Source: Pseudomaricurvus alkylphenolicus (lineage in GTDB: Bacteria > Pseudomonadota > Gammaproteobacteria > Pseudomonadales > Cellvibrionaceae). Taken from it: DNA of 64,000 nt. The DNA lies in the NCBI RefSeq assembly GCF_011683955.1, contig NZ_JAAQPI010000012.1:186001-250000 (forward strand), written 5' to 3'. Positions 17,552 to 24,683 of the stretch are shown here, piece by piece. The translations under genes and the position numbers were made by a program. Under the pieces are notes generated by a model, which was not told where the DNA came from, ran no database searches, and saw only the letters and a list, made by a program, of their open reading frames with translations. How positions within the stretch are numbered: position 1 is the first letter of the stretch; each line of letters starts with the position of its first letter.

Positions 17552-19138
17552 TTACTTTAAGTCCATATTGACACTCAGTGTTAAACGATCCTCTTCGTAA
17601 GTATCTTTCGCATTTGCGGACTGGCGCTCGGACTCACTATAGTTAACCGATACAGATGTTCTTGAGCCCAACTGATAGCTAACTCCAACGTTTGCTCGAG
17701 TTGTGTCGTTATCTTCCCCGAGACGACTGCCCGATTCAGCGGCATCCCTGTCGGAAATATAATATCCGGCGTTTAAGGTGAAATGCTTTGACACACGACG
17801 CTCAGCCGATATGGAATAAGCAATGAAGGTGCTTTCTTCATTGTCTTCCTCCCGCGTTTGAACGGAATGACTCGCTTCAACATTGATCGAAGTTCGGATG
17901 CCATTAAGACGATAAGCAAGAGTGGCACGTTCATCTACAATCGGATTGCGCGTGTCAGTTGTCAAATTGTTTGCCAGCGACACAGGCTGGCCCGTTACCG
18001 GATCAATAGCGTTGCCCTGAGAGTCAATTTGATCCAGCAAGGTTTGATCAACTCTGAGAGAGCGACTGAGCGTCAAGTCTTTATTGTACCTTAGCGAAAA
18101 CTGGCTTCTCTTGTGGCGATAGCTGATATTCAAGCTATGGTCGTCACCATAAAAACGATCACCATATGCTAACTGCACAGTCGTACGAGAATTTGGCGTC
18201 CAATCAAATTGAAGCCGCCAAAACTCACCATCGATAATATTATTTACAGATTGAAAATCGTTGTCGTCTTCGCCCCAGATGAAGGTACTATGTAGTTGAC
18301 TGCTGAATCGATAGCCGAGACTGAAGCTGCGGGAAGACATTTCAGTGTCATCGCGTGAGCCTGTTGCTACAACGTTTTCATCTCTTTCATCGTATTCGGT
18401 TTTGGCATATCTCCCGATGATTCCCCAGCTGATTGGACCAGCCAGTCTCCCACCGACACTTAGGCTTCCAGAATGACGATCGCTGTCTTCTACCGATCTA
18501 TCCGAATTACGCTGTTGATCAAACCCGAACTTGAGCTCTGCTTTTGCAATATCTTTAACTCGCCAGGTAAGATAAGGATCGAAGCCATAGTGATAAGTGG
18601 TATTTTGATTTGCGGTAAAATTGAGATTGTCATCACCGGCGGTCAGGAATGGATTTACTCTATTTTGCTGAACCCTGGCGGACACATCTATGAATGCCAG
18701 ATTTTCAATGAGTTCTAATTTTCCCTCCGCACTCATGCGAGGATTAAAGTTATCTACGCTGTTAGAAAACGCACCAGCCCCACTCCGGTTCTGCGAACAC
18801 TGCTGCTGAAGTTCGTCATCCAGATCATTTAATTCCGCCGACACCGAGAGACGAAGTTGTGCACGACCACCTTCGCCTCGAATACTGGCACGAGGAGTCA
18901 GCTTATTTACCCACTCTTCAACCTCCTCCTCTTCGTCGAGACAGATATTGCTGGACCTCACCGTACTGACCGTCAGGCCCGCCTCTGTGGTCCAATCGCC
19001 TGCCGCCAGGTCAGGAGAAACCGCAGACGAAACCAAACCAAACAGAACCGCCAGGCAGACTGAAGCCCCGTTGGGTAAAGCCTTCGCCCTTTGTTCGGCA
19101 GTTCTAGTTCGATTCAGGAGAATCAGGTCTGCTGCCAT
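17552..19138 (-). CDS. PEP-CTERM system-associated outer-membrane beta-barrel (TIGR03016-like)
   Basis: Predicted outer-membrane protein of 528 residues, likely the barrel through which exopolysaccharide or processed proteins pass. Seen: hydrophobic signal segment (SVCLAVLFGLVSSAVSP) about 25-45 residues in, then many amphipathic beta strands of alternating polarity, ending in a beta signal (LTLSVNMDLK). The start is the ATG at 19138, the last plausible one before the signal sequence; no good ribosome-binding site precedes it, and the frame is open further upstream inside the autokinase gene. The gene therefore overlaps the autokinase gene by 35 bp, starting within its Gly-Tyr repeat. Specific function of the family is not proven. 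Confidence 0.82.
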   Translation of the reverse strand: MAADLILLNRTRTAEQRAKALPNGASVCLAVLFGLVSSAVSPDLAAGDWTTEAGLTVSTVRSSNICLDEEEEVEEWVNKLTPRASIRGEGGRAQLRLSVSAELNDLDDELQQQCSQNRSGAGAFSNSVDNFNPRMSAEGKLELIENLAFIDVSARVQQNRVNPFLTAGDDNLNFTANQNTTYHYGFDPYLTWRVKDIAKAELKFGFDQQRNSDRSVEDSDRHSGSLSVGGRLAGPISWGIIGRYAKTEYDERDENVVATGSRDDTEMSSRSFSLGYRFSSQLHSTFIWGEDDNDFQSVNNIIDGEFWRLQFDWTPNSRTTVQLAYGDRFYGDDHSLNISYRHKRSQFSLRYNKDLTLSRSLRVDQTLLDQIDSQGNAIDPVTGQPVSLANNLTTDTRNPIVDERATLAYRLNGIRTSINVEASHSVQTREEDNEESTFIAYSISAERRVSKHFTLNAGYYISDRDAAESGSRLGEDNDTTRANVGVSYQLGSRTSVSVNYSESERQSANAKDTYEEDRLTLSVNMDLK

Positions 19139-20162
19139 ATCCGTAACCATAGCCATATCCGTAGCCATAACCGTAACCGTGTTTATGCAGAATATTCTGT
19201 CGTGTCTTATTGAGGACCATCCCAATAATTTTGTCATGGCCCAGTTGTTGTACGGCTTCCTCCACTGCGCTCTGCGATGTTTGTTCTGCTGCAACCACAA
19301 AAACGATCTGCCCGACCAGATTAGCCAGGACCGAAGCCTCGTTCGTCAACAGCAGCGGCGGTGAATCAAAAATAATCACCCGGTCGGGGTACCGTTGTGA
19401 CAGTTCCGACATCAGGTTGCGCATATTATCGCCGGCCAGCAGTTCGGTGGCATGTTCGTGAACGCGGCCAGCAGGAAGAATTCGAAGCTTTGGAATATCG
19501 GTGTGAATCAATACATCGGAGAAGCTTTTGTCACCCCCCTCCAAGATATCGATCAAACCGGACTTATCGTAGGAAATGCCCAGAGTGTGAGCAGCACTGG
19601 CTTTAGTGACATCGGCATCCACTAGCAACACCGTGCGATCCTGTTCCATGGCCATACTCATGGCCAGGTTGACGGCTGAAAAGGTTTTCCCCTCTCCCGG
19701 CAGGGCGCTGGTCACCATAATCAGGTTGGCATTGTCCACCTGATCCGCGCCCTTCTTCTCGATATTCATCAACAGAGGGCGTTTGATGGTTCGATATTCC
19801 TCGGCGATACGGCTGCGTGGCGCATTGGGCGTAATCATACCCAAATCTTCCAGGCGGTCCATTGGCAGGCAGTGAATCTCGGAGGTTGAAGTCGCAGGTA
19901 CAGAAGAGGTCTCTTGCTGCACATCATCGCCATCAACTTTGAACCCAGACAGCGTCTCCGCATCTACTTCCTGACTGTCACGTAATTCCGGTTGCGAAGG
20001 CTGCCTGTCTTTAGCAGCTGTGATCTGATCTGCGCCTTGGGACTCGATCACCGGTTCGGCGTCAGGTTCCAGAACGGGCTGCGAGGCGGCAACGGGAGAC
20101 TCCTTGACCTGTTGGTCAATTTCTTTCTCCAGCTTCTTAACCGCTTTTTCAATAATGCTCAT
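19104..20162 (-). CDS. XrtA-associated tyrosine autokinase (BY-kinase)
   Basis: Cytoplasmic bacterial tyrosine kinase of 352 residues, partner of the chain-length protein encoded just upstream. Seen: Walker A ALPGEGKT at 153-160, Walker A' VLLVDAD at 178-184, Walker B VIIFDSPP at 262-269, and a C-terminal tyrosine cluster made of seven Gly-Tyr pairs at 329-342, the autophosphorylation tail. The first 110 residues are a low-complexity linker. Family role: cycles of autophosphorylation control polymer length and export. The tail-encoding DNA overlaps the start of the next gene. The LMW tyrosine phosphatase at 45968-46501 may be its counterpart (inference). Confidence 0.92.
   Translation of the reverse strand: MSIIEKAVKKLEKEIDQQVKESPVAASQPVLEPDAEPVIESQGADQITAAKDRQPSQPELRDSQEVDAETLSGFKVDGDDVQQETSSVPATSTSEIHCLPMDRLEDLGMITPNAPRSRIAEEYRTIKRPLLMNIEKKGADQVDNANLIMVTSALPGEGKTFSAVNLAMSMAMEQDRTVLLVDADVTKASAAHTLGISYDKSGLIDILEGGDKSFSDVLIHTDIPKLRILPAGRVHEHATELLAGDNMRNLMSELSQRYPDRVIIFDSPPLLLTNEASVLANLVGQIVFVVAAEQTSQSAVEEAVQQLGHDKIIGMVLNKTRQNILHKHGYGYGYGYGYGYGYGSRPDSPESN
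19137..19178 (-). repeat. Seven tandem Gly-Tyr codon pairs in the autokinase tail
   Basis: A 42-bp stretch of seven 6-bp units of the form GGN TAY, encoding (Gly-Tyr)7 in the tyrosine autokinase. The last unit contains the ATG used as start of the downstream outer-membrane gene in another frame. Codon third positions vary, so the DNA repeat is imperfect. Confidence 0.9.
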
Positions 20163-20207
20163 GTTTTATTCCAGTTACTTCTGCCCTAATGCGCTCTCGT
20201 TCGTTGG

Positions 20208-21752
20208 TTAGGCCATCAATAGCTGATGACCGAGACTGATACCCGCAAATACCACTAGGAGAAACAATGAAGCTGAAGCAAAAACAACTTTTTGGACAAA
20301 CTCCTGTCTCTGATCCTGCTCAGGAATAATCATGGTCACACACCCCAGAACTGGCAATCCCGTGACTTCCGATAATGAGTTACGATCCGTGAATACCGGG
20401 CGCAATAACGACAACAGGAAGGCCAACCCAACTCCAGCTCCCAATGACGCCACCAGCACCATCGAGTTAAGCAGTAATTTGTTGGGCTCTGTAGGTTTAA
20501 GGGGAACATAGGGAGGATCAATCACACGGAACTTTATGTCTTCCGCGTTTTTTTCCACCTTCTCCGACAACATGGCCGATTCCCGTCGTTTTAACAGAGC
20601 TGCGTGCTGAGCGGAAACCACCTGATAATCGCGATCCAGCTGTTTGAGTTCGACCTCGATCTCCGGAATATTATTGATCGTGTCTTCCAGGGACCGAGCA
20701 CGCTCGCGGTATTCGTCCACCCGTACCTTCAGCTCTGCTACCCGCGCTTCGGCTTCTACCAGCATGGTACGCAAGGATTGATACATGGGACTGGTATCAA
20801 GGCCGGTAAAAGATGGGGATTGAGATTCCATGGCCTGTCGCAACTCGGCCTCACGCTCTTCTTCCAGGGTCTTTATCAGGCCTTTGATCTGCACCACCTC
20901 TGGATAGGCATCGGTGTAGTTCAAAAGCAGCTGGTCCAGCTTTCTTTGCAATGCCTGAATACGCTGTGCTATCGGGGATGAGGTATCTCCACTGCCTAAA
21001 CCCGAAGAAAAAAACATGGGTTCTTCACCGGAAAGCTGTCGGCTCAACTCTTTGCGACGATTCTCCATCTCGTTGTAGGCCAGTTCAGCGTTACTTAGCT
21101 GAGCCTTGGCAGCCTCAAGCCTTTGGTAGTAGTTGCCAGTATCTCCTGGCAACAGCCCAACGTTACGCTGCTTAAAATCGGCGAGACGAGCTTCGGCTTC
21201 TGACAAACGCAGCTCATAGTCTGCAATCTGCTGATCGAGAAATGCCTGCGCCCCTGAACTGTCTTTTCTTTTTTCGCCCAAAGTGCCTTCAATAAAGATG
21301 GTGATCATGGACTGAACCACCCTTTTGGCAATATCACGATCCTCATGGGCAAAGGTCACTCGGTACAGCGAGGTATTGCGAGTGTCTCCCTTTAGGGAGA
21401 TCGCCTTTTTGAGATCCGCTAGCAGCCGCTCCTCTTCCAGGTCCGTTTTGACGTTCAAATCCAGATCCGCCATTCGCATCAGCTTTTCCAGATTGGGTCG
21501 GCTTAGCAGAGTTCGGCTCATCAACGCCACACGTTGATTCAAATCAGGCTGAATCGCCAAGCCCCTGAGCAGCGGCCGTAAGACACTACTGCTGTCCACT
21601 TCCAAACGTGCGCTGGCAAGATAGGATTCGGGCAACTTCCAGACCCAGATCCACCCACCAATAGCTATAGCCCAAGCCAGCACCAACCCGGGCCAGCGAT
21701 AACGCCATATGCCCCACAAGTACCGAAATACCTGGCCGATAATCTCCTGCAT
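20208..21752 (-). CDS. XrtA system chain-length determinant (Wzz/PCP family)
   Basis: Polysaccharide co-polymerase of 514 residues anchored in the inner membrane. Seen: an N-terminal membrane span (about 18-38), a long periplasmic region with heptad-rich coiled coils (about 170-410), and a second membrane region from about 430, followed by a cytoplasmic loop and a final hydrophobic stretch near the C-terminus. This is the TIGR03007-type layout. Unlike some relatives it lacks its own kinase domain; the kinase is encoded 45 bp downstream as a separate protein. It is expected to set chain length and link polymerase to the export lipoprotein. Confidence 0.9.
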   Translation of the reverse strand: MQEIIGQVFRYLWGIWRYRWPGLVLAWAIAIGGWIWVWKLPESYLASARLEVDSSSVLRPLLRGLAIQPDLNQRVALMSRTLLSRPNLEKLMRMADLDLNVKTDLEEERLLADLKKAISLKGDTRNTSLYRVTFAHEDRDIAKRVVQSMITIFIEGTLGEKRKDSSGAQAFLDQQIADYELRLSEAEARLADFKQRNVGLLPGDTGNYYQRLEAAKAQLSNAELAYNEMENRRKELSRQLSGEEPMFFSSGLGSGDTSSPIAQRIQALQRKLDQLLLNYTDAYPEVVQIKGLIKTLEEEREAELRQAMESQSPSFTGLDTSPMYQSLRTMLVEAEARVAELKVRVDEYRERARSLEDTINNIPEIEVELKQLDRDYQVVSAQHAALLKRRESAMLSEKVEKNAEDIKFRVIDPPYVPLKPTEPNKLLLNSMVLVASLGAGVGLAFLLSLLRPVFTDRNSLSEVTGLPVLGCVTMIIPEQDQRQEFVQKVVFASASLFLLVVFAGISLGHQLLMA

Positions 21753-21870
21753 CAGTTATCCACTTACCATTAATAAAGACAGACGAAAACCGGGGGACAT
21801 GCCCCCCTGTTGTTAAACCCCATTGCTGTTGGCAACAGCCACCCGTTGGACAGTCGCTATGGCGTTAATT

Positions 21871-22494
21871 TTAAAACCATGCTTCGGGGATAATAATAAT
21901 ATCGCCGGGCAACAGGGGCACATTGGCTGAGATATCACCGGACTTGAGCAGGTCATTGAGCCGGAGGTCAAAGGTCGATTGGCTGTCACCAGAGTCGCGA
22001 CGTACCAACACCGCACTATTGCCGCTGGCAAACTCGCTAAGACCACCCACTTCGATCATCACATCCAGCAAGGTCATATGCTTGCGAAAGGGCACATTCA
22101 GGGGCTTTGCCGCTTCTCCCACCACCCGGACCTGCTGCTGGGGAATCCCAGTAAAACCATCGACAATCACCGTCACAATGGGTGTTTTGACGTATTTGGC
22201 GTAGGCCTTTTCAATATTGCGGGCCAATTGAGAGGAGCTGACCCCACTAGCTTCCAGATCTTCAACCAGGCGAGTGGTGATCTTGCCGTCCGGTCGAACT
22301 TTGACACTGGTGCTAAGTTCTGGGTTGCCCCAGACAAAAATATCCAGAGTATCGCCAGGACCGATCACATAATCGTAGTTTTGGGAAACACTCGGTGGCG
22401 CAGATTGATTGGAAGAACAGCCCACCATCAGGGCCACCATTCCCACCACCAACCCGGTGAAAGCTTTTTTCAGTAGAGGTATAGAGTTATACAC
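21871..22494 (-). CDS. XrtA system polysaccharide export lipoprotein (Wza-like)
   Basis: Outer-membrane export lipoprotein of 207 residues, first gene of the operon. Seen: lipoprotein signal with the acylated cysteine at residue 26 (LMVGCSSN), a Poly_export domain opening with YVIGPGDTLDIFVWGNPELS, and a SLBB-type second half ending PGDIIIIPEAWF. The start is a GTG: AAGGAG lies seven bases upstream of it, whereas an ATG four bases earlier is out of frame and too near the ribosome-binding site. A 118-bp gap separates it from the chain-length gene and contains only short G/C-rich inverted repeats. Confidence 0.9.
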   Translation of the reverse strand: MYNSIPLLKKAFTGLVVGMVALMVGCSSNQSAPPSVSQNYDYVIGPGDTLDIFVWGNPELSTSVKVRPDGKITTRLVEDLEASGVSSSQLARNIEKAYAKYVKTPIVTVIVDGFTGIPQQQVRVVGEAAKPLNVPFRKHMTLLDVMIEVGGLSEFASGNSAVLVRRDSGDSQSTFDLRLNDLLKSGDISANVPLLPGDIIIIPEAWF

Positions 22495-22867
22495 GCATGA
22501 TCTCCTTATCCCATCTGGTACTTTAAGTAAGCAATTCTATTATAGTTGTGTCTTTCGCACTTGGCGGGCACGCTGGATAGCCCACTATTAAGAACAAAAG
22601 ATTATAAAATTCAACAACTTACCACTATCGAAAGCCAGCCTTACCGCCTCTCCACAGTGATTTCCATCGTTATACTGCCTATGACAGCCCAATCTTATCG
22701 GATGGCGCATTACTTTGCATGCACCTTGTTACATTTTCGGGACTCACCCCCACATAAAGTCTGTTCAGGCGCCTTTAACCCCAACAAATCGCTCTTAATC
22801 ATCAACCAAAAGGTGATAAGATTCCATACTTTGTCATCCAATACCTCCCTGGGACACCAACAGCGCC
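22495..22867. other. Divergent intergenic region between the two exosortase operons
   Basis: 373 bp separating the minus-strand polysaccharide operon from the plus-strand ATPase gene. It holds the TATAAT candidate at 22539-22544, the ribosome-binding site of the export lipoprotein, and no convincing ORF. Two sigma-54-like near matches were seen (one with 11 instead of 10 bases between GG and GC, one lacking the TGGC/TTGC cores) and are not claimed. Confidence 0.6.
22539..22544 (-). promoter_or_regulatory. Candidate -10 box for the polysaccharide operon
   Basis: Perfect TATAAT on the minus strand, placing a transcription start about 35-40 bases before the GTG start of the export lipoprotein. 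The -35 region at 17-bp spacing is poor, so an activator may be needed. It is the best promoter-like sequence upstream of this roughly 22-kb operon. Confidence 0.4.
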
Positions 22868-23734
22868 ATGTACGAAACGTTTTACGGTCTAAAGGAAGAG
22901 CCTTTTCGTCTAACCCCCGATTCGCGCCTGTGCTTTAGCCACAGCAGCTATAAGAATGCGAAGGCCTATATGCAGTATGCCCTGTACAGGGGGGAAGGGT
23001 TTGTCATGGTTACTGGGCATCCAGGCACCGGCAAGTCGACACTGATCAACGACCTGATCTCGGAGTTTGATGGCGGCAAGGTGGTTTTCACCAGTCTCTC
23101 CTGCACTCAGGTACAGGCCGATGATCTGATCCGATTGATCGCCCTAAATTTCAACCTGGATGGCACCACGGAGTACAAATCGCTGCTGCTCCACAATCTC
23201 AAGAATTTCTTCCTTAAGCTTTACAATGAAGGACGCCGCTCCCTGCTGATCATTGACGAAGCACAGGATCTCCCTGCGGGGGCACTGGAGGAGCTGCGTC
23301 TGCTGACCAATCTCCAGCAAAACAATCAGCCCTTGCTGCAGATCTTTCTGGTGGGCCAGGAAGAACTTCGCCAGACCGTCCACTCCCCGGCACTGGAGCA
23401 ACTGCGCCAGAGGATTGTGGCCACCTGCCATCTGGAGCCCCTGGGGGTTGATGATACCGCCGGCTATATCAAATACCGCTTAAAAAAGTCTGGCTGGGAA
23501 AATAACCCTGCGCTGGATGAGGATATATTCCCGCTGATTCACACCTATAGCCGGGGCATCCCCCGCCTGATCAACCTGATCTGCAGCCGCCTGTTTCTAC
23601 ACGGAATGGTCGAAGAAAAACAGCTGCTGGAGCAAAGCGACGCAAAACTCGTTATCGATGGCCTGGTTCAGGAACAGCTGCTGCACAATCTGGAAGACCC
23701 GTTGGGGGGGAGCACGGTACTGCGCAGCATCTGA
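22868..23734 (+). CDS. XrtA/PEP-CTERM system-associated ATPase (ExeA-like)
   Basis: AAA ATPase of 288 residues of the GspA/ExeA type found with exosortase A (TIGR03015-like). Seen: N-terminal MYETFYGLKEEPFRLTPD, Walker A GHPGTGKST at 50-58 and Walker B LLIIDEAQ at 126-133, with sensor motifs following. No membrane segment. Family role unproven; probably energises assembly or regulates polymer export. In many related clusters this gene sits on the same strand as the rest; here it starts the divergent plus-strand operon. Seven G near its 3' end lie just before the stop and are unremarkable. Confidence 0.9.
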   Translation: MYETFYGLKEEPFRLTPDSRLCFSHSSYKNAKAYMQYALYRGEGFVMVTGHPGTGKSTLINDLISEFDGGKVVFTSLSCTQVQADDLIRLIALNFNLDGTTEYKSLLLHNLKNFFLKLYNEGRRSLLIIDEAQDLPAGALEELRLLTNLQQNNQPLLQIFLVGQEELRQTVHSPALEQLRQRIVATCHLEPLGVDDTAGYIKYRLKKSGWENNPALDEDIFPLIHTYSRGIPRLINLICSRLFLHGMVEEKQLLEQSDAKLVIDGLVQEQLLHNLEDPLGGSTVLRSI

Positions 23735-23791
23735 TCCGCTGCAATTGGCTCGAAAAGGGATATACTCAAGATAATGGATTGAATAGAGCCT

Positions 23792-24658
23792 ATGACTGCC
23801 AAACAACCCCCTGCACAAAAAGTCGTCCCTATATTTTCCGGTGGAGGCACCCGCCTGCCCGCGCACATTGGTATTCTGCGCGCTATGGAAGAACTGGAGC
23901 TCGGTTTTGACCACCTGGTGGGCGTCTCCGGGGGTAGCATTGTCTCCAGCCTGCATTCCGCCGGCTATTCACTCAATCACATCAAAAAGCTCGCCTTTGA
24001 TACCGACTTTAATCAGTTTCGCGGCTTTTCACTGATCCGCCTGCTTAAAGACGGTGGCCTCTCCTCGGGCAATGAGTTTGAGCAATGGCTAGACGATCGA
24101 CTGGAGGGGCGCCAGTTTAAGGATCTCGGCATCAATTTTCATGTATTGGCGACGGACGTCAATGGCGGTGGTCCGGTCGTATTTAACCGCGAACACACCC
24201 CGGATATGAAAGTGTCCCAGGCTGTGCGCTTCTCCATGTCGATTCCCCTGCTGTTCAGTTTCAAATCCTTTCAGGACCATGTCATGGTCGACGGCGCCAT
24301 CTTATCCGAAGATGCACTCTTTAGGGATTGGGCCGGTGATCAGACGCCGGTATTGTGTTTCAGGCTTCGCAGTGAACAGACCGTTAACCGACAGTTTAAG
24401 AAACCCCTGTTTCCGCTGCGGATTTACCTGAATATGCTGATTCGCACCTTTATGAACGCCATCTCCCGGGAATATGTGCATGCCGACCATTGGCACAACA
24501 CCATCATTATTAACACTGGCAAGGCCTCTGCTGTCGACTTTAAAATGTCCCTGGACCAGAAAGAAGCCCTGTATCAACAAGGCTATAAAACCGCCATTGA
24601 ATTTATCCCCAGAAAAATACAATTAAATCAGTATGATAACGCCGAAGCAGGCCAATAA
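23792..24658 (+). CDS. Patatin-like phospholipase
   Basis: Cytoplasmic lipid acyl hydrolase of 288 residues with the Ser-Asp dyad. Seen: oxyanion loop SGGGTR at 16-21, nucleophile elbow GVSGG with Ser46, and the DGA motif with Asp167. No signal peptide. It begins 57 bp after the ATPase gene, and the PrsT gene starts immediately after it (26 bp downstream of its stop codon with the start chosen there), so the three are probably co-transcribed. Inference: it may recycle membrane lipid or act on the acyl products of the downstream acyltransferases; nothing in the sequence proves that. Confidence 0.85.
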   Translation: MTAKQPPAQKVVPIFSGGGTRLPAHIGILRAMEELELGFDHLVGVSGGSIVSSLHSAGYSLNHIKKLAFDTDFNQFRGFSLIRLLKDGGLSSGNEFEQWLDDRLEGRQFKDLGINFHVLATDVNGGGPVVFNREHTPDMKVSQAVRFSMSIPLLFSFKSFQDHVMVDGAILSEDALFRDWAGDQTPVLCFRLRSEQTVNRQFKKPLFPLRIYLNMLIRTFMNAISREYVHADHWHNTIIINTGKASAVDFKMSLDQKEALYQQGYKTAIEFIPRKIQLNQYDNAEAGQ

Positions 24659-24683
24659 AACAAACTCAACCTCACTCGCCATT

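Noticed and set aside
22677-22690. GG-N10-GC pattern (minus strand) upstream of the polysaccharide operon as a sigma-54 promoter
   Set aside because: Only the invariant dinucleotides match; the TGGC and TTGC cores are absent and such a pattern is expected by chance in a region of this length.
22702-22718. TGGCGC...TTTGCA (plus strand) before the ATPase gene as a sigma-54 promoter
   Set aside because: Spacing between GG and GC is 11, not 10, which normally abolishes recognition.
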